DNA from: PoT sp049331405
GTDB taxonomy: Bacteria; Planctomycetota; Planctomycetia; Isosphaerales; Isosphaeraceae
Direction of reading: 5' to 3'
Assembly (NCBI RefSeq): GCF_049331405.1
Contig: NZ_CP186279.1
Coordinates: 1 to 15,359 of the forward strand
DNA length: 15,359 nucleotides
The notes beneath the pieces are model-generated. The model was not told the DNA's origin, ran no database searches, and saw only the letters and a program-made list of their open reading frames with translations. How positions within the stretch are numbered: the first letter of the stretch is position 1; every line of letters starts with the position of its first letter. Position numbers and translations under genes: made by a program. Positions 6,188-12,912 of the stretch are shown one piece after another.

Positions 6188-7036
6188 CTACGCCGTCGGG
6201 AGGTAAGGCCCGTGCCTGTCCTCGGGGGCCAATTCGCGATCGAGGGCCTCGCGAACGCCCTGCAAGTGAGCCTCGGTCAGGGCCTCTGCGAGCCCTGCGA
6301 TGCGGCACCTGAAACGGGCGTTCTCGACGACCTCGATCCGAATCCGCTGGTCATCCTCGCGACGGATCCGCCGGGCCCTGATGTGTCCCACCGTCTCCTG
6401 GTAGGCAGCCGAGCGTTCGACCCCCGGATCGGCCTCCGTTGATCGTCTGCTCGTGAGGTCGAGCGGGCTGTCGTTTGGATGTTGCTCGATGCCCAGCATC
6501 ATGGCCTGCAGGTCCTCGGGCCCCATGTCTGCGAAGAGATCGGCGGGGGGCCGAGCATCGGCATTTTCTTCCACGTCGGCGATCTCTGTAGTGTAATTCC
6601 ATTCATCTTTATTATGGTGCAAATTTTTGCATGCTGAGGGTGCATTTTTTTGCGGGCTGGCTACCTGATCCCCCCTCTCCTGGTCTAGCTCAGATTTAGC
6701 TTTCTCGATGAGTTCTGGTGTGTTGGCCGCCGGCATCGAGGGGTCGGATCGGCGTAAGAGGATGATCCCCTGCCGGTCCGACTTCTTCCCGGGGACCATC
6801 ACCCTCAGGATCCAACCCGCCGTCTCCAGCGTCCCGAGGATGCCCTGGACCGCTCGTTCGCGTTTGCCTGTCATGCGGGTCAAGGCAGTGTTGCCGGGGT
6901 AGCAAAAGGTGCGATGGCGTGCGTGTCCCTCGAGGATGAGGAACAGGCACTTCGCCTGGTCGCTCAGCGGGTTGACGGAAGCGTCGAAGAAGTCCGCCCG
7001 GCTCCTGACGATCCAGCCGTTCGATGTCTCGCCCAT
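6188..7036 (-). CDS. Replication-initiator-like winged-helix protein (phage O-like) with internal iterons
   Basis: A 282-residue protein. Residues about 15-95 form a winged-helix domain typical of phage and plasmid replication proteins: LSDQAKCLFLILEGHARH, then YPGNTALTRMTGKRERAVQ, then LETAGWILRVMVPGKK. Next is a charged linker containing SPQKNAPSACKNLHHNKDE, then an acidic segment and a helical C-terminus (about 195-282). Initiator proteins of this class (lambda O, replisome organisers) bind origin iterons located in their own linker-coding DNA. Two 19-bp direct repeats at 6616-6657 encode exactly that part of the linker. The ATG is 3 nt after the stop of the preceding small winged-helix gene, so the two are translated in series. 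Family name inferred from architecture. Confidence 0.7.
   Translation of the reverse strand: MGETSNGWIVRSRADFFDASVNPLSDQAKCLFLILEGHARHRTFCYPGNTALTRMTGKRERAVQGILGTLETAGWILRVMVPGKKSDRQGIILLRRSDPSMPAANTPELIEKAKSELDQERGDQVASPQKNAPSACKNLHHNKDEWNYTTEIADVEENADARPPADLFADMGPEDLQAMMLGIEQHPNDSPLDLTSRRSTEADPGVERSAAYQETVGHIRARRIRREDDQRIRIEVVENARFRCRIAGLAEALTEAHLQGVREALDRELAPEDRHGPYLPTA
6616..6657. repeat. Two iterons (GGTGCAWWTTTTTGC) inside initiator-like gene; candidate origin
   Basis: Direct repeats at 6616-6634 (GGTGCAAATTTTTGCATGC) and 6639-6657 (GGTGCATTTTTTTGCGGGC), with period 23 bp. The first is also an inverted repeat, TGCAAA-TT-TTTGCA. The block is AT-rich compared with its surroundings. Placement in the linker of a winged-helix replication protein suggests an origin. 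Confidence 0.6.
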
Positions 7037-7039
7037 GGC

Positions 7040-7354
7040 TCATTCGCCCCTCGCCCTGGGGGAGTGTGGGCCGTAGATCTCCCTGACCTCCGCGACGAAC
7101 GCATCGGCCTCGGGGTGATCCATGAGCACGATGAATCGGCAGGAGATGCCGTCCCGCGGGCCGAGGATGGTGATGACCTTGTCCCTCACGAGGCCCTCGA
7201 GTGCCTCGCGGGTCAACTCGGGCGAGAGGCCCGCGGCCCTGCCGATCTCAATGTTCCTGGCATTGCATACCATGCCCCTGTCGCCCGCCAGCATGTAAAC
7301 GGCGAGGACGGTGCGATTCCGCCTCAGGAGGCGTCGGAACGCTACTGGACGCAT
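7040..7354 (-). CDS. Small winged-helix protein
   Basis: A 104-residue protein laid out as FRRLLRRNRTVLAVYMLAGD (helix 1), NIEIGRAAGLSPELTREALE (HTH), GLVRDKVITILGPRDG (wing) and a short C-terminal helix. This is the winged-helix architecture of replication-associated regulators. It lies between the RHH gene (18-bp gap) and the initiator-like gene (3-bp gap), so all three look like one operon. AAGGA lies about 9 nt before the ATG. A role as co-initiator or regulator is inferred from the neighbours only. Confidence 0.65.
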   Translation of the reverse strand: MRPVAFRRLLRRNRTVLAVYMLAGDRGMVCNARNIEIGRAAGLSPELTREALEGLVRDKVITILGPRDGISCRFIVLMDHPEADAFVAEVREIYGPHSPRARGE

Positions 7355-7372
7355 CGAGTTTGTCCTTAAGGG

Positions 7373-7588
7373 TTATCGTATCGTCCTCTTGGGTGCGTCC
7401 TTTGGAAATTGGAGCTTCTTTGCACGTTCAACAATCGCCTTCTCAACGAATTTGACCACGGGATCCCTCTCCGACTCCGCCACTTCGTTTAGCCAAGCGT
7501 GGAACTCTGGTGTCATCTTGATGGACAGGACCATCATATCGGAATTCGACTCTTCCGCAGGTCTTGGCTTCGGATCTCGCTTAGCCAT
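7373..7588 (-). CDS. Ribbon-helix-helix regulator
   Basis: The 71-residue product has the CopG/Arc pattern: a basic N-terminus (MAKRDPKPRP), a beta-strand (DMMVLSIKMTPE), helix A (FHAWLNEVAESE), and helix B (DPVVKFVEKAIVERAKKL). Such dimers bind inverted repeats as transcriptional repressors and usually control their own promoter. A perfect 14-bp inverted repeat lies 37 bp upstream of its start, in the region shared with the divergent SWIM gene. The base composition is closer to 50% GC than its neighbours, hinting at a separate origin. It could act in copy control or in switching between the two divergent operons. Confidence 0.75.
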   Translation of the reverse strand: MAKRDPKPRPAEESNSDMMVLSIKMTPEFHAWLNEVAESERDPVVKFVEKAIVERAKKLQFPKDAPKRTIR

Positions 7589-7625
7589 GCGTACACCACC
7601 CTTTCTGTAGGCAAGCGTACATCCT

Positions 7626-7692
7626 TTTGACTACCAAATCAACCGCAGGAAAATTTGGTAGTCAAATTGACTTCCGTAGTCATCGGGACTAC
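7626..7692. promoter_or_regulatory. Operator region: 14-bp inverted repeat plus second smaller palindrome
   Basis: TTTGACTACCAAAT (7626-7639) and ATTTGGTAGTCAAA (7653-7666) are exact inverted arms around a 13-nt spacer. A further GTAGTC (7676-7681) / GACTAC (7687-7692) pair repeats the same half-site. Four half-sites in a divergent intergenic region beside an RHH gene strongly suggest its operator. Confidence 0.65.
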
Positions 7693-7695
7693 TAT
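7667..7695 (+). promoter_or_regulatory. Candidate promoter for the SWIM gene
   Basis: TTGACT (7667-7672), 17 nt, then TACTAT (7690-7695). The spacing is ideal for a sigma-70-type promoter, and the element overlaps the GTAGTC/GACTAC palindrome, consistent with repression. Planctomycete promoters are poorly defined, so this is tentative. Confidence 0.4.
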
Positions 7696-7714
7696 TAGGG
7701 TGTCGAGGGAAGGA

Positions 7715-7747
7715 ATGGCCAACCCGAAACGAAAAAAGGCCCCGTGA
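7715..7747 (+). CDS. Possible 10-residue leader ORF
   Basis: Ten codons (MANPKRKKAP) end in the left arm of the 7738-7769 hairpin, upstream of the SWIM gene, and are preceded by purine-rich GGGAAGGA. It is basic. Could be a leader peptide coupled to the hairpin, or chance. Confidence 0.2.
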   Translation: MANPKRKKAP

Positions 7748-7769
7748 GTGTTCGAGCACCCACGAGGCC
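7738..7769 (-). terminator. Intrinsic-terminator-like hairpin (minus strand) in SWIM leader
   Basis: Arms GGCCCCGTGAGTG (7738-7750) and CACCCACGAGGCC (7757-7769) pair at 11 of 13 positions with loop TTCGAG. The six A at 7732-7737 give TTTTTT after the stem on the minus strand. It would stop antisense transcripts entering the operator region from the right. Confidence 0.5.
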
Positions 7770-7798
7770 GGATGGCAAGCCTGATTGGAGGCCCGCCG

Positions 7799-8629
7799 AT
7801 GTCAATCGTTACCCGCAGCCGTCGCGAAGTCAAGCCCGCCCGCAAAGCTCCCGTCTACTCGCTCGCCCTGGCCATCGACCACGTGGTCTACACGGTCGAA
7901 TCGATCCCCGCAGGGGAGTTCGGTAGCAAGGCCTTCCGCATCACCAAGAAGTCCGACGGGAGCGTCTACGACGTCTGCCGCACCCACGATGGCCTGGTGG
8001 CCTGCGACTGCCCGGACTACGAAATCCGACGCAAGGGGATGACGGCCGAGCCCTGCAAGCACGGCAAGGCCCTCGTGGCGATGGGCCTCCTCGAAGCCCC
8101 GACCGCCGTGGCCAACGCTCCCACCGTGGTCGCCCCGGCCGCCGAGCCCTGCTGCCCGGCCGATGAGGTCGAGCCGTGCTCCGCCTGCCTCCACTCGGCC
8201 GCCCCCGCCGTGGTGGCCGAGGTCGTCGAGGTTGGGACAGTTGGGACACCCACGCTGGCCGAACAGCCCGCCCAGGTCGAGGCCACGCAGCCCGAGGCGA
8301 TCGAGCCGACTGCGACCGTGGCCGAGCCGGCCCAGGCCGACGACGAAGAGCTTCCCACCCTTCCTGTCCTCCTGACCCTCGACGAGCTCATCGAGGCCGA
8401 GGCCGCCCGCCTGCGACGCTTCGAGACCTACGCCCACGACTTGATGGCCCGGACGCTGGCCGAGCTGGCCAGGACCGTCAGGCTCGTTCAGGCCAGATCC
8501 CCGCTCGACCTCGACGACGAGGTCCCGACTCGCCGGACCGCCCCTCGGCACCCCTGGCCGTCGAGGCCCCCGGGGGACCTGTCCGACGACTTCACCGGCG
8601 GATTCATCGGCCACCTCGACAGCCACTGA
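7799..8629 (+). CDS. SWIM zinc-finger protein
   Basis: A 276-residue protein. The N-terminal half carries a SWIM-type zinc finger, C69-x-C71-x14-C86-x-H88 (ACDCPDYEI ... PCKHGKALVAMGLL), preceded by a small beta-rich region (VYTVESIPAG, AFRITKKSDG). SWIM fingers bind nucleic acid or proteins and occur in many mobile-element genes. The second half is an Ala/Pro/Glu-rich linker with further cysteines (EPCCPADEVEPCSAC) and a tandem 9-bp repeat (GTTGGGACA, 8231-8248). A C-terminal helix (LDELIEAEAARLRRFETYAH) follows. GGAGG at 7787-7791, 7 nt before ATG 7799, fixes this start over upstream in-frame starts. It is divergent from the RHH operon and probably under its control. Confidence 0.8.
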   Translation: MSIVTRSRREVKPARKAPVYSLALAIDHVVYTVESIPAGEFGSKAFRITKKSDGSVYDVCRTHDGLVACDCPDYEIRRKGMTAEPCKHGKALVAMGLLEAPTAVANAPTVVAPAAEPCCPADEVEPCSACLHSAAPAVVAEVVEVGTVGTPTLAEQPAQVEATQPEAIEPTATVAEPAQADDEELPTLPVLLTLDELIEAEAARLRRFETYAHDLMARTLAELARTVRLVQARSPLDLDDEVPTRRTAPRHPWPSRPPGDLSDDFTGGFIGHLDSH

Positions 8630-8820
8630 GCGGCCTCGAGGTCAACGCGAGAGGGGTTGGAGTGAACCCGGCCCCTCCACCGACATTAACGCTCGGGGCA
8701 TGCGAACCCATGCCCTCCCGATCACGCTACGCCCTCCGCTAGACCGCCAGTAGAGCGATGGAGCGGAGGACCTCATCGAGAGCCGACATACGCGACCATA
8801 GCCGACCACACACGCACGGG

Positions 8821-9300
8821 ATGCACACCATGACGAGCAACGACGAACGAGACGAGCAGATGACCCGCCGCGGCCTGATGGGGGGCATGCTGGCCCTGGG
8901 CCTTCCGATCCTCCCCGCCAAGGCCGATCGGCCCGAGGCCGGGCCCTCGTCCGCGACCTGGGGGACGCAGCCGGGCGGCCTGCCCGTATTCGCGACCGAG
9001 ATTTGGACCGACGCCCAGTGGGCTGAGCTTACCGAGAAGCCTGCCGACGCCAAGCGGCTCGAAGGCCTCGGCTGGATCCGCGTTCGCGACGTGCCGCGGT
9101 GGGAGTCTCTCGCGAACGACCCCGTCCCTCAGCCGACGCCCCTATCCGAGGAGGTCGTTCGAGGGCCTTCGCCCCCCATCGTCATCCGCGAATGGAGGCC
9201 TGGAGACCCCGAGCACTGCCGGCTCTGCCCGGGGTGCAACGCGACCGGGCCGGACTCGGCCGGGGTCATGACCTGCATCCGGCCCCTGGACCAGTCGTAG
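8821..9300 (+). CDS. Exported (Tat-signal) hypothetical protein with CxxC site
   Basis: A 159-residue product. The N-terminus has a Tat-like signal: TRRGLMGGMLALGLPILPAKA, with twin arginine and a hydrophobic core, likely cleaved after AKA. The mature part is Pro/Trp-rich without known domain, ending with HCRLCPGCNATG, a possible metal- or heme-type CxxC site, though not CxxCH. No clear ribosome site separates ATG 8821, 8830 and an upstream start at 8758; 8821 or 8830 gives the most normal signal peptide length. It is 191 bp downstream of the SWIM gene, and a weak GAGGGG/CCCCTC hairpin lies near 8650-8678 between them. Confidence 0.6.
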   Translation: MHTMTSNDERDEQMTRRGLMGGMLALGLPILPAKADRPEAGPSSATWGTQPGGLPVFATEIWTDAQWAELTEKPADAKRLEGLGWIRVRDVPRWESLANDPVPQPTPLSEEVVRGPSPPIVIREWRPGDPEHCRLCPGCNATGPDSAGVMTCIRPLDQS

Positions 9301-9325
9301 CCGGAGGGCAGTGGCGGCCGGGACA

Positions 9326-9349
9326 ATTCGGGACCGCGCGGTCCCGAAT
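9326..9349. terminator. 24-bp perfect palindrome, copy 3 of GGGACCGCGCGGTCCC, between convergent genes
   Basis: The 16-bp palindrome (9330-9345) is extended by ATTC/GAAT to 24 bp. It sits exactly between the stops of two convergent genes (9300 and 9358), where a bidirectional terminator would be expected. No T-run follows. It may equally be a protein-binding site. Confidence 0.6.
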
Positions 9350-9357
9350 CAAAACGA

Positions 9358-9810
9358 TCACCTGGCGATCGGCTTGATGTTGACCCTGCGAGCCTTTGAT
9401 TCCACCTCTGGCTCGATGATCCAACCAACCTCACCGACCCAGGACGGTTTTTCTTTAGTGGTAAAGCCATCAGGGGTATAAATCGATTCCACGGCCTTTT
9501 CGACAACTACTTTCATGCCGCCATCGATCGGCTCAAGGACACGAACTTCGGACCCTTTCCAGAGTTGGATCAGCTCGCCTTCACCAAACAGGTCGATCTT
9601 GTCCGATCCGGCTTGCATGATCTCCAGGTTCTTCCGGAACCGGTCTTCTTTGGGGTAGAGCCAACTGCCTGACTTTAGCTTGATCACCTCCCCCTTCTGA
9701 TGGCCGACCTTCACCGGCTCTCCCACGGGCGTGATCTGCTTTTCACCCGCCGTCCCTCCGCATCCGAGTGCCGCCAACGTGATTGCCGCGATCGCGAGAA
9801 GCCTGAGCAT
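9358..9810 (-). CDS. Predicted lipoprotein
   Basis: A 150-residue product. It begins with a signal peptide MLRLLAIAAITLAALGCGG ending in a lipobox-like ALGC, so it is probably a membrane-anchored lipoprotein. The mature part (GEVIKLKSGSWLYPKEDRFR, later GEGELIQLWKGSEVRVLEP) suggests SH3-like beta strands but I do not recognise a family. GGAAGG lies about 9 nt before the ATG. It is the last gene of the minus-strand block, 133 bp after the tape-measure-like gene behind a hairpin. Its GC content is lower than its neighbours'. In phages such lipoproteins can block superinfection, but nothing here shows that. Confidence 0.65.
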   Translation of the reverse strand: MLRLLAIAAITLAALGCGGTAGEKQITPVGEPVKVGHQKGEVIKLKSGSWLYPKEDRFRKNLEIMQAGSDKIDLFGEGELIQLWKGSEVRVLEPIDGGMKVVVEKAVESIYTPDGFTTKEKPSWVGEVGWIIEPEVESKARRVNIKPIAR

Positions 9811-9901
9811 TGCGTGGAGCCTTCCGTTGCGATGGAGTTCACCATGAGAGCCGAATAGGCTAACCTTACGATCGTCGGGGCGGAAGTGCCCAGGCCTGTG
9901 A

Positions 9902-9933
9902 TCAACCGCCCGCTGAGAACTGCGGGCGGTTGA
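9902..9933 (-). terminator. 12-bp perfect hairpin after tape-measure-like gene
   Basis: Arms TCAACCGCCCGC (9902-9913) and GCGGGCGGTTGA (9922-9933) enclose TGAGAACT, 10 bp beyond the stop of the tape-measure-like gene. The position indicates a terminator, although there is no T-run. Confidence 0.6.
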
Positions 9934-9943
9934 CGCTCGGCAA

Positions 9944-11866
9944 TCACTTCGTGAACTTGATCGTCCTCCCAGTCTGCCCGGCGATCGTGGCGAGGTATCC
10001 CAGGGACTTCTCCAATGCGGTCGTCTGCTTCTTCGCCTCCGAGTCTCCCACCGAGGCCTGCAGCTTCGCGGCGAGGCCGCCGGCGTCGAACACGTCCACC
10101 GACTTCCGCTGCTTGCTCTTTTCTTGTTCGTCCATCGCCTCCTCGGCCACCTTCTTGTTCACCCTCTGGCCGCCTTCCTCGACGGCGGCCGAGGCCTGAT
10201 TAGCCGCGGCCTTTGGGTCAACCCCGGCGTTAATCAGCAGTTGGCGGATTTGCTCCGTGAGCCCCGCAGCCACACCGGCCCCATTGCCCGTCATGGCCGT
10301 GCCGACGGTCAGGCGTTGCTCGATGGCCTTGTCGAGCCCGGGGATCGCCTTGGCAGCGAGGTCCGCATTCTCCTTGCGTCGCTTCTCCTGGTCCTCGCGG
10401 GCGAGGTTGGCAGCGGCCGTGTCGCGATCCTCGCCCGTCTCGGCCACCCTGCCGGCGATCGTCTTGCCCGCGGAGATCTCGAGCCCCCGGTGGACGTCCT
10501 CGTACGCCGATTCGACCTTGTCCTTGTCCAGGCCCATCTTCAGCAAGCGGTCTTTGGTCTGGTCCTCGGTCAGGGTGCCGGCGATGGCCGCCTGGCCCAG
10601 TTCACCGCCCTTGAGGGCGTCGACCTGTTCCTTGACCCACTTATCGCGGCGGGCCTTGTACTTCTTCCACTCGGCCGTGGACGCGTCGAACGCGGCGTAC
10701 TGGGAATCGATCTGGTCGCTGAGGTCCTTGGCGTCCTTCTTCGCCTTCTTCTCGTCCTTGGCCTTTTGACGCTCCTCGGGGGAAGTCTTCATCAGCTTCT
10801 CGAGGGTTCCCTCGGGGAACAGGCTCTCGTTGAGCATGACCCGGTTCTTGAGGGCGGACATGGCCCCTGGGTTCTTGGAGTCAGGCCCCTCGTTGTCGTT
10901 CATGGCCCTCAGGAGGAGCTTCTCGGCCTGCTTGGAGTCCTCGTCGCTCAGCTTTTTGTTGATGCGTTCCTGCAACTCGTCCCGCTTATTGATCCGGTCC
11001 TGATAAATCTCCCGATTTACCTTCTTGCCCCTCTCGGCATAGTCGTTCGCCGCGTCGAGCTCGGCCTGATCCTCGGGCGATATCTTGGCGTTCGTCCCGT
11101 CGCCGACGAACCCCTTCATGAGCCCCACCTTGAGCTCGTTGAACCCGATGTCCTTGATCGCCCCTTCCTTGGACTTCTCGTCCTCCCGGGTGGCCTTGTT
11201 CGGGGTCTCGCGGAGCTTCTCGAGCTCCTTCTGCTCCTTCTTGTAGTCGTTCAGCCGCTTCTGTTCGTCGGCCGTGAGCTTCGTGGCCTTGGCCAGGTCC
11301 TCCATCTCCTCGGCCTCGGTCCTCGTGGCCCCGACCCCGAACAGATCCTGGACGTCATCCCAATGGACATAAAGCTGATATGCGGCGACGGTCGCCAGCT
11401 GTGCCCCGGCCGCGATCCCGGACGCCATCGCCGTACTGGCACCCGCTGCGGCCGAGAACGAGTACACCAGCGGCGAGATGTTGTTGACGACGCCGGCGAA
11501 TCCATACTGAATATCGTCGACGGCGTACCCGACCTGCATGAGGCCCCGGGCGAGTGCCCCCGTGCCGCTGGTAGCCTTGGACATGCCGGCGTTCATCACG
11601 CCGAGTGCACCGGTCGTCTGGCTGACCGCGGAGTTGGCCAGGTGCATCGCCGCGCCGAGCTTGTTCATCTCGTCCCGGACCACGGCGACGCGAGTGCCCC
11701 AGTCCTGGACGGAGATCGATCCCCGCATCACCTCGTCATCGAGCGTCTTCAGCTCTCGCTCGAACGCGTCCATCGCCTTCCGGGCGTTGGCCAAGCCCCG
11801 TTCCATGTGTCCGCTGTCGAGCTGGAGATCCGCATGGATACCGCCGACGTCAATCGTGCCTGCCAT
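9944..11866 (-). CDS. Phage tail tape-measure-like protein
   Basis: A 640-residue, strongly alpha-helical protein. Residues about 1-100 resemble tape-measure N-termini (DVGGIHADLQLDSGHMERGL, ARKAMDAFERELKTLDDEVM). A hydrophobic Gly/Ala-rich patch (about 108-165: ALARGLMQVGYAVDDIQYGF ... GASTAMASGIAAGAQLATVA) is followed by about 400 residues of charged coiled-coil. Tape-measure proteins set tail length and help DNA entry. This one is at the short end of the range. AAGGA lies 8 nt before ATG. No other tail or head gene is identifiable, so it may be a relic, part of a tail-like particle, or a large coiled-coil surface protein unrelated to phage. Confidence 0.6.
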   Translation of the reverse strand: MAGTIDVGGIHADLQLDSGHMERGLANARKAMDAFERELKTLDDEVMRGSISVQDWGTRVAVVRDEMNKLGAAMHLANSAVSQTTGALGVMNAGMSKATSGTGALARGLMQVGYAVDDIQYGFAGVVNNISPLVYSFSAAAGASTAMASGIAAGAQLATVAAYQLYVHWDDVQDLFGVGATRTEAEEMEDLAKATKLTADEQKRLNDYKKEQKELEKLRETPNKATREDEKSKEGAIKDIGFNELKVGLMKGFVGDGTNAKISPEDQAELDAANDYAERGKKVNREIYQDRINKRDELQERINKKLSDEDSKQAEKLLLRAMNDNEGPDSKNPGAMSALKNRVMLNESLFPEGTLEKLMKTSPEERQKAKDEKKAKKDAKDLSDQIDSQYAAFDASTAEWKKYKARRDKWVKEQVDALKGGELGQAAIAGTLTEDQTKDRLLKMGLDKDKVESAYEDVHRGLEISAGKTIAGRVAETGEDRDTAAANLAREDQEKRRKENADLAAKAIPGLDKAIEQRLTVGTAMTGNGAGVAAGLTEQIRQLLINAGVDPKAAANQASAAVEEGGQRVNKKVAEEAMDEQEKSKQRKSVDVFDAGGLAAKLQASVGDSEAKKQTTALEKSLGYLATIAGQTGRTIKFTK

Positions 11867-11919
11867 CGTTCACGTCCTTGTGTTCAGTGGTGAAAGTTCT
11901 ATGACTCGAGTCCGCCCGG

Positions 11920-12186
11920 TCATCCGACCACACGGAATGTCGGTCCTGCCGTCCCCAGGGCCTCGCGGGTGAGATTGCCGGCGAGGAGGAGCACACGCTG
12001 ACGCTCCGGGTCGTTCGCAGGGCAGCCGTTGAACGCCGCGACGACGTTGAGGCCGTCGAGGATCTCGGACTCAATGGCCGCGTCCGAATGGCCCTTGGCC
12101 CGGCGGTTCCGCACGATCGTCCTGATGGAGCGGCCCATCTCGCGGACCTCATCCTCGCGACCTTCATACTCGATGGGGATGTTCAT
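11920..12186 (-). CDS. Small hypothetical protein upstream of tape-measure-like gene
   Basis: An 88-residue product starting MNIPIEYEGREDEVREMGRS, with helices around IRTIVRNRRAKGHSDAAIES and NDPERQRVLLLAGNLTREAL. No family recognised. Small proteins directly upstream of a tape-measure gene are often tail assembly chaperones, but no frameshift site or similarity is visible, so this is only a position-based thought. I chose the ATG at 12186, preceded by AGGA, rather than a longer frame that runs through a hairpin. It is 53 bp upstream of the tape-measure-like start, with the same direction. Confidence 0.6.
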   Translation of the reverse strand: MNIPIEYEGREDEVREMGRSIRTIVRNRRAKGHSDAAIESEILDGLNVVAAFNGCPANDPERQRVLLLAGNLTREALGTAGPTFRVVG

Positions 12187-12223
12187 GATGCTATCCTGTG
12201 ATTGTGCTGTTGAATGAATGACG

Positions 12224-12245
12224 TCCCGAGCCTCCATGCTCGGGA
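12224..12245. repeat. 8-bp hairpin between two small genes
   Basis: Arms TCCCGAGC (12224-12231) and GCTCGGGA (12238-12245) with loop CTCCAT, followed by a second weaker stem near 12251-12264 (CCTGG/CCAGG). It lies in the 113-bp gap between two minus-strand genes; possible processing site or partial terminator. Confidence 0.45.
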
Positions 12246-12299
12246 AGGGCCCTGGCGTGCCCCAGGAGCGATCGACCTGGGACGAGGGCCAAACGGTGG

Positions 12300-12563
12300 T
12301 CAGTTGCTCGCCGGCTCGGCCAGGAGCGAATCGAACAGTTGCAGGGCCGCATCGAGTCGCAACTCGACGGCGTCGGGTGCCATGCCGCGTGCCTCGCACT
12401 CCTCGGCGTGATCGATCGCCCGGTCGATGAAGTCGCCACGAATCTCCGCGTCCGAGATCCCGAGCCCGCGGGCCTTCCTGATCTCATTCCGGCAGCGGTC
12501 GACGCGGGCCTCGAGAGTGTCGGGGGGCTTGGTCTCGGCGGGGCTTACCTCTGCGTCTAACAT
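12300..12563 (-). CDS. Small acidic hypothetical protein
   Basis: An 87-residue, mostly helical, acidic product (TLEARVDRCRNEIRKARGLG, then DAEIRGDFIDRAIDHAEECE and DAVELRLDAALQLFDSLLAE). No known family. A strong GGAGG site lies about 10 nt before the ATG. It shares direction with the upstream initiator and the downstream small protein. It has a loose resemblance to its neighbour at 11920-12186 (both have the pattern G-x-SDA-x-I plus a downstream acidic helix), which could mark an old duplication. That resemblance is by eye only. Confidence 0.6.
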   Translation of the reverse strand: MLDAEVSPAETKPPDTLEARVDRCRNEIRKARGLGISDAEIRGDFIDRAIDHAEECEARGMAPDAVELRLDAALQLFDSLLAEPASN

Positions 12564-12912
12564 CGCGATGCTCCTCCGTGTTGCTGGGCATGGGCCGAAT
12601 CCCGTTCAGCCCGTGTGACCGCGAGGGACTCAGGGCCGGGGCCTGTCTCGGGGCGGACTCGACGGCGAGTGAGCCTTGCCGAGTTTCGCCTCCTTTTTTA
12701 GGTGTCCCAAGTGTCGGATTGCGACGTGCCCCCCTCCGCCGTCTTTGCCCTGTCTTTGCAGGCTTTTCGCCATCCGATCCCGGTCGAGTCGTGGAACACT
12801 CGCCCGGGATGACGACCTCCCCCCGCATGGCCGCCAGCAGTGCGGCAGTGCGTTCCGCGTGGTCGCGAGCCGGCGACGGTCCGGGGAGGAGTCGGATGGG
12901 TTTGGTGTTCAA
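12484..12912 (-). CDS. Possible small basic protein, TTG start coupled to initiator gene
   Basis: The frame begins at TTG 12912, whose TTGA overlaps the TGA of the initiator gene, a classic coupling geometry. The first residues (NTKPIRLLPGPSPARDHAER, then TAALLAAMRGEVVIPGE) look like real protein with a short helix. The remainder (to 12484) is Arg/Pro/Gly-rich and low complexity, and overlaps the next gene by 80 bp, so the frame could be truncated or degraded. If this is not a gene, 12564-12908 holds nothing else that I can support. Confidence 0.4.
   Translation of the reverse strand: MNTKPIRLLPGPSPARDHAERTAALLAAMRGEVVIPGECSTTRPGSDGEKPAKTGQRRRRGARRNPTLGTPKKGGETRQGSLAVESAPRQAPALSPSRSHGLNGIRPMPSNTEEHRDVRRRGKPRRDQAPRHSRGPRRPLPE

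Noticed and set aside
8231..8248. Tandem GTTGGGACA x2 as a regulatory iteron
   Set aside because: It is in frame in the low-complexity linker of the SWIM protein (VGTVGT) and only two copies exist; it is more likely simple coding repeat.
2271..9349. REP/BIME elements with a RAYT transposase
   Set aside because: No TnpA-REP (HUH) protein in the window and copies are isolated, not paired. Cannot be excluded genome-wide.
10124..11893. 589-residue open frame antisense to the tape-measure-like gene
   Set aside because: Shadow frame in GC-rich DNA: Leu/Gly/Val/Arg-rich with no domain, while the opposite strand has a good ribosome site, coiled-coil pattern and normal composition.
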